64,000 nt of DNA, taken from Gibbula magus. Lineage: Eukaryota; Mollusca; Gastropoda; Trochida; Trochidae. The stretch lies in contig OW388300.1 of assembly GCA_936450465.1 (NCBI GenBank), forward strand, positions 17,869,266 through 17,933,265. Direction: 5' to 3'. Position numbers and translations under genes: made by a program. The notes under the pieces were generated by a model that made no database searches, was not told the DNA's origin, and was given only the letters and a program-made list of their open reading frames with translations. Below, piece after piece: positions 45,826-57,399 of this stretch (positions are counted from its first letter, which is position 1; every line of letters starts with the position of its first letter).

Positions 45826-46934
45826 AATAAATGTTCATAGTTTTTGGTTATAAAAGGAACACAATTACTTCAAAACTATTCATTAGATTTTTGTGACACA
45901 TATCTTAACCTAAATATGGATTTATGGTAAACATATTTTCTTCTCAAATAATGTTGAGATCTTTTAATTCAATAAATTAAATTATAACTTACTAGTGTCT
46001 GGAACATAGGTGAAATACAACATGCATATGTGCGGCCGCGGTGTAAAATGTTGACATTGAAACATGCAAAGCCCTTTTACAAATATTTCATCATTGTAGT
46101 ATTGTGATGCGCATTCATTTCTAATGTTATCCTTATTTAAGAGCTACTGGTTTGATTATGATAACCTATAAACTTAGGACAAACAAATTTAAAAGGTTTC
46201 TTTAAAACATTTCCTCAAATCGTATTTAAAGACAAACCTGGGTCTCAGAAACGTTTTGATAAACGTTTGGACAAACGTTCCTTAAACTTTAAATAATGTT
46301 CAAAGACCTTGTAAAACGTTTTTGTGTTTGCTGTTGGCGTGTTTTGCCAAGAAAGAAACATTACTGAACGTTTTATCAACATTCAGTTATTCACATGTTT
46401 TCAAATGCTGTAAAATGCGTTCTTAAAAAAAGCTATTAAAAACATCCAGTTATTGTGGAATAGGGATGTTTTTATAACCACATAAGGAGTGAGACATCTA
46501 TTTGTTGGACAAAAACCCAACAAGTTTGACTTCAATGGCAACCATGAATGAGGAAATATTAATACGGCTTTATCCAGTAGATAAGTGAATTTTCATATTT
46601 GGAACCCTAGTCAATGATCTCTTTGGAGAATTGAACAAGATGAACTATAAATGTCATGAGGGACATGGCACTCCATCAACGTATCTGGACTAATATAGTT
46701 GTCAAGCTTGATAGCTGGTATCTGGTAAGAACTGCCGATTTACTTGACATCCACATCTAAATCCACTTGTATGTTGCCTATCACACGGTTGATCAGAACC
46801 GGAAATCATAGGACACGTTTCATTATCAATTATCAATCCGTGGTTATAATTGTTCCATTTAATCGTACATTGGATTAAACAATTATGATAAACAAAATTA
46901 CGATGAAAAGTGCAGTTTTTTAGATTAAATTACA

Positions 46935-47160
46935 ATTGTGACGTCATCCTATTGTTCTTTCACTCCATTATTTTTCAGTAATGGAGAGATACACATCACA
47001 TCATATTTTTAAGTAGAAATTTAATATGTTTAACTTTCTAAAGCAATTTTGATAAAAGAGCAATAATTTGAGTGTAATTTAAGTAGGGTGATATCCTCGT
47101 AACTCTCCATTCCTTTCGGCTCGATTATTTTTAAGGAATGGAGAGTTACTCTGACATTAC
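46935..47160. mobile_element. Hairpin-bearing insertion H
   Basis: Comparison with 34,750-34,800 suggests about 225 bp of extra sequence here. It starts near GTGACGTCATCC (46,938). It contains a hairpin CTCCATTA/TAATGGAG (46,963-46,986) and a larger one, GTAACTCTCCATTCCTT (47,099-47,115) with its complement (47,133-47,149), around CTTTCGGCTCGA. The layout, a CRE at one end and a foldback at the other, resembles families A and B and composite palindrome D. Confidence 0.65.
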
Positions 47161-47515
47161 CCTCTACGTATATGGTAGATGTAGATAGATGAAGCCATTC
47201 ACAGATGGTCTCGCCATACTTGGCTCCCTAAATCTTTATTCCAAACCTCTTTATATGATTACTGGGATGATATTTCGTACTAGGAGAGTTCGCCTGTCTT
47301 TAATCTGAACAACGGATAATAGTTTGCCAGTGAACTAATGAAAGGGATGGTATTGGGGCGGCCGGATGCATATCTCAAGTCTGAAATAATGGAGGGGTTC
47401 AGATCATGTGAGTCATTGGTAGCCATAGATAAACTGGAAACTGGACATTGTTATTAGTGATTAGAAATGAGTTTAGACTTGATGATGCAATAATGAACTC
47501 ATAATCATAATAAAC

Positions 47516-47555
47516 GTATCAATGTATCAATGTATCAATGTATCAATGTATCAAT
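47516..47555. repeat. 8-bp microsatellite, five copies
   Basis: GTATCAAT repeated five times without error. Confidence 0.95.
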
Positions 47556-48117
47556 CTGTGTCTGTATTGGAAAATAATGACAGTTGTAACGTCAGATTTG
47601 TCATTATAGAAGTAAAAGTTGAATCCTTTAAATGATTCGAAAAAGGTTGAAATAAGTCAACTGAGAAAAACAAAATTCATTTCAATTTATTGATTTCCTG
47701 GATTCCTTAAATTACTATTTCTCAATACTGTTTGTTTTAAATTAATACCACAGGACCATAAACAAGTTTGGTCCAGAATGAATATAGTTTTAGTGACAAG
47801 TGACTGCATACATACGAATAACAGTAAGAATTCATTTGGTAATTTAGATTATCCTAATTCTATGACAGTATTTTTAAATGAACACAATCCCTAAGGACAT
47901 GTTCCTAAATGCATTTGAAACGTTAGTGTATGGTGTAAATACTGTTAAATGAGTATATATCCGAAGCCATGTATTATCGTTTAATATCAACACTTATGTA
48001 ATTCATGTAACCTTTCTCTTTCATGGTCTTACATTTCAGCATTATAATCGCCCTTGCACGAAGCCCTGATGACCATTCTCAGCCAATGCAGGCATTACAC
48101 TATCAGATAGAACACTG

Positions 48118-48251
48118 ACATGGCACACTGATATTGATGAGGTTAGCTATCTTGTAATCCAGGACGAAACTTTAATTTCCTCTACAGATTAGACTGTCCT
48201 TTTTTGGTCTCTGGAACTGACGTGTAATTGATGGTTGATGATGTGTGACTA
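48118..48251. other. Conserved island in the direct duplication, copy 2
   Basis: Partner of 36,827-36,949. TTGATGAGG, TTTAATTTCCTCTACAG, CCTTTTTTGGTCTCTGG and CTGACGTGTAAT are all retained. The few changes include a one-base deletion before TTTAATTT, which argues against a coding frame in that part. Confidence 0.5.
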
Positions 48252-48722
48252 TCTCTTAATTATGTGTTGATACAGAGATAAGAAAACATGACAGCATCCT
48301 GCACTTGTATTGAAATAATTATGGGCTTTTGTTGATTTTTGATTCACAAAATGTTTGCATAAACAGTAACTGCTGTTGATATGTTATTGCATTTATAGTA
48401 TTAGTGAATCGACAAATAAATGACACATAATAATACTACTGAGGTTAAGAAACTATTCAGATATTCACCTAATAAAAACAGCTTTCCCAGTACGGAAATG
48501 AAGAGTTAAATGTTCTTTTCCATCATCAAATATTGTGAATACAATATTCATTTGTAATGCAGATGTTTGTTTTTGTTATCTGCAATTGACAATACTTTAC
48601 ATGGGTTATTTTCTATGCATCACTTTTACTTCTTTAAATATCACTATAATGATCATTGATATAAAATTAGTACACTGAACTCAATCTACTGACAACTTTG
48701 TAACGTGTCTGAAATAAAGTAC

Positions 48723-48740
48723 TCATTTATTTATTAAAAC
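48723..48740. other. Empty target site of element B1
   Basis: In reverse complement it reads GTTTTAATAAATAAATGA. It is flanked by GGAACGTTGATG on one side and GTACTTTATTTCAGAC on the other; the left arm has these same flanks split by the 439-bp element. Confidence 0.85.
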
Positions 48741-49444
48741 ATCAACGTTCCTTTTGTTGTTTTATATCATTGTTATATAGTTACTCATAAACAAGTGAAA
48801 TATTCTATTCTTTTATATTCTATAGTAATGGTCAACTGCCGAAATAGAAAATGAAATGGTCTGCTCAGATCTCAAGATACAATATTTCATTAATAACAAG
48901 TGACAATCAGTTTTATATGTGTAATTAAAATGTCCTTCACCTGTCAGTGTTACAAACAGTAATGTAACTTCTACGCTCTATCAGAATGAACATTATTGTA
49001 TGGCCATATATGTAACTATCCTTACACTTCAATATGTAGATTCTAATGGTATTTCTGTTATAATCATGCATTTGTTTGTGGATATCATATTATACCTACT
49101 CCATGGATCGCAAAGTTACAACATTTTAACAATATGTGTGTAGACTATGGATTCATAAACATCGTCATTTATGAAGTGCCATATGATATTCCCTATCAAA
49201 TACTTTTTCACAATCATTTTGTTTACATGTGATCCATTGCATTCATCCATTCATCCCAATCAATGTTTTAGACTGTGCTGATAATGGTAAGTAAGTAGAA
49301 CCGTGAATAGTTGTCATTTATACTTTAATGTGCTGTCACGTTATTGAACACTTTTATTGTGATTCATAATAATCTTTTGAATTGTGGACGTTATATATAG
49401 CTGCAGATGTAACTTCAACACATTACAGTTCTTCATTCAAACCA

Positions 49445-49705
49445 ATACATAATATGTTTTGATCTGAGCTAAATATAAATGATATATGACATTTTTAATT
49501 CATGCTGCTGTCAAATGATTGCACTCGTTTCTTGTAATGGACAAGAATTGATTTTACTGTAAACATTTGGTATGATTAAGGTGAAGAATATACAATAAAA
49601 CATCAGCGGCTATTGATTGTTTCCTCAGAAAAGCAACGATGTATGGGTTGTACCTGTCGCCATCAAATGTGAACTGTGTACTTAGTGCATACATATTAGA
49701 TACAC
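49445..49705 (-). repeat. Recurring block P, copy 4 (inverted)
   Basis: Inverted partner of 19,087-19,333. The locus corresponding to the composite SINE lies immediately before it and is unoccupied. Confidence 0.8.
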
Positions 49706-51117
49706 ATATTTATGATAAGCTTAATTGTAACAATTTATTCAAATATGATATAGTATGTAATTAAACTACTGATCTTAAAGAGTGTCTCATTCCTCATTTC
49801 TCTGTTCACATCTGTGATTTAGTAATCGCTTACATTCATGAAACATTGTGGCGCCCCAATTGCATTGAAAATCATTTAACCAAGTTGCAATAAAGTGGTT
49901 AAACTTTGAGGTGAAACTCTGTGCTTCGTCAATATGTTAATAGACCAGTGTTTCATTTCCTGGTTTCATAAGATATTTCATTGTGAATAATTATACACAT
50001 TAAAAGAACAATGGATGATACAGCCACAAATCGATGATAAAAATCTTGTTATTGTCATTACGAATTGACGACAGGAATGCAGTTATGTATATGACAACAT
50101 TCCTTACAGGAAACATTCAGCTGGTGTGGTAATTGAACATGCTTTAACAAGCCAAACTTTTAAAAAACATAGAGATCAACACAAACATCTTCATTATTCT
50201 AGATACATTCGCAGTGTCATGCTCTTATTCATTAGATTATTATCAACTATGGTCATCTAATACTTTGTCAGTACTTCTACCATTTATGATTATCAAAGTA
50301 ATTGTTATGCCAAGCGTACACATAATGGAAACACAACACGCAAAAACTGTCTATTGCTGATATTATATGTTAAGTTTTTGCAAATATTAAACCTCTGTAT
50401 ACGGGTAATAGGATGAAATAAACATTTGCAAAACGTATTATTTATTTAACATTCATCAATACAATTCACTCCAAATGTATTATGTGAATTATAAGTAGTA
50501 ATCACTGTGGGTCTAATAATATAATTAACTTTGTTCAATATGAAATTATGGCATTTTATAATTTTAGATGTTTAAAAGGCAAAGAAACTTTTAGCTATTG
50601 TGGCAATATTGACTGTATTGCTTAATTCACACCTCTTGGCAATATTTCTCCTTGTACTTGACAGTTTCTTCATATAAAGCAGATATTTATTATTCCTTTA
50701 TATACCATTTGTAACAATTTATATATTATCACTGTTGTATTATCAACAGTGTGGAGATGGAGTTCTGCAATTTCTGAATGTCTTGTTTATGTTTTGTAAT
50801 TCAAAGTTTTTAATTAGAATATAATGACTAGTTTCAAGATATTTAGTTACCTCTCAGTCGCGTTTTCATAGCATTAAATCAATTTAAATCTACTTTCAGC
50901 TGGTTTACATTTTGAATAAATAAAGGCCCAGTGAAATCAAAATATACCCATTCATCTAGTTAACTACCTGACATGATTGTACAAAGTGTGGTTTTTTTTC
51001 AAAATGAATAACATAACTGAAGATGCATTCAAAAACCTTAATATTCTATAAAGAAGAGTGAATGCAAAGAAAATATTCTTAACCAGAACTTATTTTTTAC
51101 TATTTATTGAATGTAAC

Positions 51118-52290
51118 ACAACAACTTACGTGTCTTTCGGAGTGGTGGTCGCATCAGTAAATTTGAAAAGTTTAGTTATCAAGGGGCATGTCTGGAATGT
51201 GTTAGTTCTTATAAGTATCTAGGGGTGCATTTCTCTTCATCAGGCTCGTGGTTTGTAACCCAGAAGACATTATCACAGCAGGCTTGGAAAGTAATTAATA
51301 TGATACGCTCCAAAGTTCCAAATTTTAGCAATCTCCCAATCAATATACAGTTTAATATTTTTGATAAGAAAGTATTACCAGTTTTATTATATGGTTCAGG
51401 TATGGGGTTTTCACCCAGCTCCTGATGTTGAGAATATTCATGATAGGTTCTGTAAAATTGTATTAGGACTTGGTCGTAATAGCCCCAATTTGGCTGCTAG
51501 AGGAGAGGTTGGTAGGTTTTCTCTAAAGGTATTTCGGTTAAAAAGAATTGTGTCATATTGGCTTCGTTTGATAACCCAACATGGGAATACATTACTTAAT
51601 GTAGCTTATTTATTCGAGTACAAAAGAGCAGAAAGAGGTATAAAGTGCTGGGCGTTTAAAGTAAAATGTTTACTATTCAACTATGGTTTCGGTGATGTGT
51701 GGCTCCATCAAGGTGCATGTAATGTAGACATGTTCCTTCACGAGTTTTTACAACGTTGCAAGGATATAGATATGCAACAGTGGCACGATAGGGTTATTAA
51801 CATCTCAAAGTTAGATTTTTTCTGCCATGTAAAAGCTGCTTTTTGCACCGAATTATATACATCTTGTGTTATAACTGCAGATTATAGAAGGGCTCTGTCA
51901 AGTCTAAGATGCTCCGGCCATAACCTCCCGATAGAAAAGGCAGAATGCTACATATTGAAAGAGCCCAAAGATTGTGTCCTTTATGTGTAATCCCATATGT
52001 TGAAAACGAGTATCATTTTTAACTACAGTGTCCATTTTATGACAGTTTAAGAAAGCATACCCTACCACCGTATTATTGTATTAATCCAACGAAACAAAAA
52101 CTTGTACAACTATTTAATAGTAGAAATCCTTTTATACTCAATTGTTTGGCAAAGTACGTATTTTTAGCAAGTAAGAAAAGGCGCTTGTTCTTGAAAATGT
52201 AATACTCTGCGCTATGTTATGCTTTATCTTATATGACTTGTACATGTGAAGTGGGCCGGTGGCCTGTTTACTGAATAAACCACATCAAAT
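51118..52290 (+). pseudogene. 5'-truncated non-LTR retrotransposon with frameshifts
   Basis: Three frames in order encode the C-terminal third of a non-LTR polyprotein. About 51,129-51,405 reads VFRSGGRISKFEKFSYQG, then SYKYLGVHFSS and KVLPVLLYGSG. A shift leads to VWGFHPAPDVENIHDRFCKI (51,390-51,950). A second shift leads to ERAQRLCPLCVIPYVENEYH, a TAA at about 52,019, and LQCPFYDSLRKHTLPPYY to 52,202, where TAA ends the frame. CPLC...E.EYHF...CPFY is the zinc-knuckle-like end found in such elements. The 3' part ends CTGAATAAACCACATC. The mirror arm lacks it, and unit homology resumes on both sides (51,060-51,115 and 52,300). It is inactive and belongs to a different family from 4,270-5,670. 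Confidence 0.87.
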
Positions 52291-52299
52291 AAACATTGT

Positions 52300-52545
52300 T
52301 CGTCATTACTTCAAACTTATCATCACAGAAGTTTCTGAAGTGTTGAACCTGTGTCGGTGTTAGTTTTACTCTCTCTTTGTGAATTGTATTCCTGAAATTT
52401 TCAAGTTATTGCTTATGTTTTTTTCATATTGTATAAAGCTACTGTGACCCCATAGGGAATGAGTCTGGAGAATGTATTTTAGTAGTAGTGAAGAAGAGAA
52501 AAACAATCTGCATAATTAGATCGACTTGAGTGACGAGTATACACA
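52300..52545 (-). repeat. Recurring block S, inverted copy
   Basis: Inverted partner of 17,275-17,580 (CACAGAAGTTTCTGAA, ACCTGTGTCGGTGTTAG, GAGTCTGGAGAATGTATTT). Confidence 0.78.
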
Positions 52546-53213
52546 GAACAATGATTAAGTTCTTGTTTTGGTATGTTATGCATGTATAACAGCACATGCG
52601 TATTTAAAGAATCATAAGAAGACAGAATTTACATTAACAATTAATAGCAGAATTAAAGTAATGATTAGTGGTGAAACAATAATTGGCAAGACAACAACTA
52701 CATTTGAATAAGCATATGTGTTCAACAATACAAATTAAAGTTAAAATGTGAAACAGAACTAAATATTAACACATACACAGGGAAGTATAAAGAAACCAAA
52801 CATTTTCATTATCATGGCAATAACCTTTTCAAATCAATCAAATATTTCACTCATCCTTAGATATAATATAGCTAAATGCATTGTACATACTTCAATTCAA
52901 TAGTCCCACTAGGTAATTTCAGGTAATAATTTGTTCAGTGGAAAATGCTCGCATCTTATTTTCGTCTGAACTACGCCAATGCAATCATATTTGTATGAAA
53001 CAACAATAGCTCCCCTCATACGTTATCTTCATGCAACATGTGTTTATCACATCCTCCATAAACATGCTTTGTGGCTTATTCATTCGACGCCAAACGTATA
53101 CTTCCCATATTATTACTGATTCATATTGTATTTACTGTTGAATAATAGATGCTGCGCGTGATTGACAGCAGTGGCATGGATCCCTAAAACAATGTTGATG
53201 GCTGTTGTGTGAT

Positions 53214-53286
53214 AGTGAGTGAGCGAGTGAGTTAATGCTTAACGCCGCTTCGGCAATATTGCAGCCATTAGCGGCGAGAATTTAAG
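53214..53286 (-). mobile_element. SINE tail of abalone type
   Basis: GTGAGTGAGCGAGTGAGTTA, AACGCCGCTTCGGCAATATTG and GCAGCCATTAGCGGCG closely follow the tail-end core known from vetigastropod SINEs. It has no head and no target duplication, so it is an old fragment. It is absent at the corresponding left-arm position. Confidence 0.65.
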
Positions 53287-53691
53287 TTAATTGATTAATT
53301 TTAGAATAATAGCAAAAGCAAAAGTAATGACACAAAGGCCATACAAAACATCATCAAAATATCACAATTTTGTTCAAGGCTGATAGAAAAGGATTGTTGT
53401 GTGATAAAACCCTCAATAATAATACAGTATATTATAGGAAGGTGTGTTCAGTTACACACAAGTATTTCTGACATTAAAAGCGAAGTGATAGCTTAAGCGT
53501 TTCATGGTTAGATAGTTTATCAATTTAATCACCTGCTTGTTTTCACACTGAATTGTATACACTACATATTTCAAAGGAAAAAAACCTTTAACTATGGGAA
53601 ACTGTGAGGGAGAATCTGTCAACGTTAATGAATCTTACCTGCATCAAGTAGTAAACGTAACTTTTATTGGTTGTAACCGGCAAAGCATATT

Positions 53692-54400
53692 TCTACCATG
53701 ACATTTTAAAATCCTTGATTTTGATTGGTTTATTTTATGGTCGAACGGCGAGTTTCCACGTTTGGATACATGATGACTAAAGATTCTAGGCCAAACTATG
53801 TCATTGAAATAACATGGGTGAATCAGTTATCTTCACTTTACGATTTCCATCATGTTTTCCTTTTACGCAATTTTATCTGTGTATCTGTTTTTGAAAATAA
53901 TTCTAATTTGGACCGATGTTTTAAACAGTGAAACTACATTAGTCTATCAAGACCACGATAAGCCGTGAACGAACCGGTTTCGGTTCGGATACAATGACGT
54001 CATTAGCTCAATCAGTTATGACGTCACAGGAAATGGTCGCGTCAATTTGACAAGTGGTGGAGGTAAGCTTTCAAGATTTACAAACCTGTATGTTCTGTTT
54101 GATTAAAATCTATGTTGCACTTAGTCATCATATTTGAATAAGAATGAATTTTTAATTTCACTGTTTATTCAAGTTCAACCGCATCGAAAACAACGGAAAT
54201 ATGATGCGTCATACCTGAAGAAAAATGGGTTCAACCGATTACCGCATCACTCAGTTCACTTCCGCAGTGTCAAAGAAACACGTTTAAAATACGCTGATAA
54301 CTCGTCATGGTAGACGCGTTCGGCACCGAATGATACAAATCGGTATCGAATCTACGTTAGACTCACAAAAAGTTAAAAACACAGTAGGTTTATCTCCTTG
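53692..54400. mobile_element. Right-arm-specific insertion with CRE motifs
   Basis: In the left arm the flanks TTATGAA and ATATGC (about 13,028) are adjacent; here they are separated by about 710 bp. The insert contains AATGACGTCATTAG and TTATGACGTCACAGG (53,990-54,030), GAACCGGTTTCGGTTC and several CG-containing strings. No terminal repeats were found. The frame 53,725-53,931 is not recognised. Confidence 0.6.
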
Positions 54401-54554
54401 TTCATAACATTATTTAATATCTTATTAGAATGTTATTTCTTAAATTTAAGCTACCTGTTTAACTTAGTCAACCTGAACCTGTTATTAGATTGGTTGTCCA
54501 CCATCCCATATCCATCACTGATAACAGCTCAGTGTTTTCTGGTTCGTTATCAAC

Positions 54555-54715
54555 AGAACTTATAACGATTATATATATATTGATGTATTTTGTTCCTATA
54601 AATTATAAACACACCAGCGTATTATTACCAATACTTTCAAATGAAATTGAATGTTTATAACTATGATGGGTATGCTTCAATTCATTAGATATATATATAT
54701 CATATATCATGGTAT
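54555..54715. repeat. AT dinucleotide tracts
   Basis: ATATATATATAT runs at about 54,571-54,584 and 54,688-54,710. Confidence 0.8.
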
Positions 54716-54929
54716 GTGTTGTTTGATCAAAATAATATATTACAATTAGAATCGTTTTCCTTGTTGCTGAGATTGTATTCTGATATGGAAGACGTAAAAC
54801 GTGATAATGACTATTGATTTCAAATTATCACAGTGCAACTAATTGTTTGTCGACATCCTTTAAACAACGTTATCTCTACATGTATATGGGTATATAGTTA
54901 CAAGCCTTTCTTTTATAATTTTTGGTAAC

Positions 54930-55880
54930 CTTTCTGTTTGCAAAGGAACAGAAAATGAAATGCTCTCTGTTGACTTCGAGATACACTATTTCATTAATAA
55001 CAAGTGGCAAGCAGTTTCATTTGTGGTAATTAAATTGTCCTTCACATGTCAATGTTGCAAAGAGGAGTACACATTTCAATGACGGCTCTATCAGAATGTG
55101 TCTGATTACATGCCAAGATAACTCTACATGTCCCAGTACAATTCCATATACAGATTATACTGGCATTTCCGTCATCATGCACTGGTATACACTTGTCTGG
55201 TACGGTAGCCTATTCAAATATTCTAAATGGGTCCAGAAGTTACATTTTAATCAAGATATAGCATTACAACATGACATCATTTTGTAATTGACAGCAGAGA
55301 AACAAGACGAAAGCATATGTGTCAATATTGAAATGTTTATGATATAGAACCGTTTTAAAAATATGTATGCAGATACATCATGCAGGCCCTTATTGAAATG
55401 TTATGGACGACTAGTTACATGATTACGTCATAACATTCGTAGTCGACATTTCAACTGTCCCCTAATCAACAAGCTATGTTAATTAATTGTCATTCACTGT
55501 TTTAAAGTGTTTTGTGATTTCCCCTTTTGTGATGGGCTTTTCACAAACATATGTGTTGACATTTCATAAGCACTGTTCTATCTGAGTGTAACTAATCTCT
55601 AAAAAGTGCACCGTTAAAAGTTGAATTACATAGTCTTTAATCCTAGTCTTTAGGACTTTTTGTCTAAAATCCTCTTTAAGTATTTCATTTGAGTTATTTC
55701 AGGAGTTATACGACTGATATCCAAATATTTCTAATTCATAACCTAGCACAAGTAACACAAATTTGTCAGGAGTTTCTGCAGTAAAAGGAAAACCACCACA
55801 TATAAAATGAATTTAAGATTGTATATAAAAGAACATTTTTGTCTGACTTTGCGTCCACGTTGAAATGACAATTGTCCAGA
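54930..55880 (-). repeat. Inverted-duplication sub-block Q/U, right copy
   Basis: Partner of 11,090-11,910. The open frame 55,096-55,287 contains a GISVIMH peptide that recurs in the related block at 20,800 (GISVTMH, minus strand) and about 49,050 (GISVIIMH), but indels between copies break the frame. Confidence 0.65.
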
Positions 55881-55889
55881 CTTCTTCTG

Positions 55890-57030
55890 GCGTGAAAATA
55901 AGGTTATAAATATTTATAGTGCGGGACACTTTAACTCCAAATGCCATTTCCATTAATACCAGAGGTGTCCTCCATTTCTAAACGCACCTATTTGTGATTG
56001 GTTTATATCCATAAACAATCCTCATCTATCATAACGGCATTTACAATTTGATTTGTTGTTGAAATCAAACTGTATTAACAACTAAACTTGTGACATCATA
56101 TGTCTGTAATAGTGAACATATCTTTCGATGATCTTCTGAAATAAAACAGCCCTCTAGATTATGAATCTCACATCTCTGTAACTAATGTATTGTTATAGAG
56201 TAAGGGGCTCAACAATCAGCATTGGCATGGTACCAATGACCCATGAAATACTCACAAGGAGTCCATGTTCAGGTTTTACACAGGATGGAAACATGTTGTC
56301 GGTTGTAGTATGCCCTTAACTGAATTGATGCTCATAGATTACATAATTTCTTTCAAACAAAGAATGTAAAGCTTCATGGAGTATGTTTGTGAAAGCTTGT
56401 CCGATCACTGATAATAAAGAAATACTTTAAAAAAAATCGACATTATCACAAGTTGGTCTTTTCTTTTTTAAGAAGATGTATAATTGATTCATCCACTTTC
56501 CTGTCTAATAAATTTTTTAATTGGTTTTAGATTGGTGCAGTCATTAATATTGAGCTGTTATCCCGTCTGATCTTGGCGACTTTGTGAATTCTTCACACTG
56601 ACTGCTGACAAGGTATATATGCATTAAACAATTCATTACGTTTTCATAATAAAGTTTCCGCACTCGTAGTCATGTGTTTCAATATATTTCGGAATTCTAA
56701 TTTCTAATTTTGTCAAGTTATCATTAGTGTTAGGAACTCTGTTGAAAGAGCGCAATCCATTCTCTTAAAGTTATTGAGTTATCAGTTGTTTTTCATCTTC
56801 AAAGTTTCTCTGGTTCCTTCCACATGTTGTTTGTATCATTTTCTACGTTAATCCATTTCTGTAGTAAGTCATCTTCATATTATTTCTTTTTTATAGAAAA
56901 TATTAACGTGGAACGTGATGTCAAGTAAATCAGCATTTAAAGTTATGTGTACATAATTAAAATAGTATTAATGTGTTTGAACATGTCTATGGGTGTTGGG
57001 CAAGTGTGTGTATATACGTTTTCACCATAT
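55890..57030. other. Intergenic, nothing recognised
   Basis: AT-rich, no credible frame. It lies between blocks that do pair with the left arm. Confidence 0.4.
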
Positions 57031-57039
57031 AATTAGTAA

Positions 57040-57385
57040 AACAAGATTACCGCATATGTATTTCAATGTTATTTCATTCAATATGTCCTCTCAGCGATTT
57101 GGTTTCCCTTTAACACATTTCTTTATTCATTCATCTCAATCAATGACATGTTTCCACTGTGTGTGAATAGACAGGTGAATATCTGTCATGTTTTATTTTA
57201 ACCTGCTGTCAAATGTTTGAATATCTTTGCTTTGGTGGACATGACATGATTTTAATGTGTTTGGTATGAAGGAGAAGACAATGTTTTAAAACATCACTGT
57301 GAATTGATCGTTTCCTTAGAAACATGTTATAACAAAAAAATATATGGGATGCAACTGTTTTCATCAAATATGAGCGGTGCGAATG
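57040..57385 (-). repeat. Recurring block P, copy 5 (inverted)
   Basis: Inverted partner of 10,110-10,480 (ATTCAATATGTCCTCTCAGCG, TAACCTGCTGTCAAATG, AACATCACTGTGAATTGATC). Confidence 0.72.
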
Positions 57386-57399
57386 CTAGATATTTATGT

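Larger units (their letters stand above)
45140..48480 (+). repeat. Central direct duplication, copy 2
   Basis: Partner of 34,000-37,200. Its own insertions are foldback element A2 (45,412-45,825) and a hairpin-bearing segment (46,935-47,160). The end of the copy lies about 200 bp from the inner edge of the inverted right arm. Confidence 0.8.
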
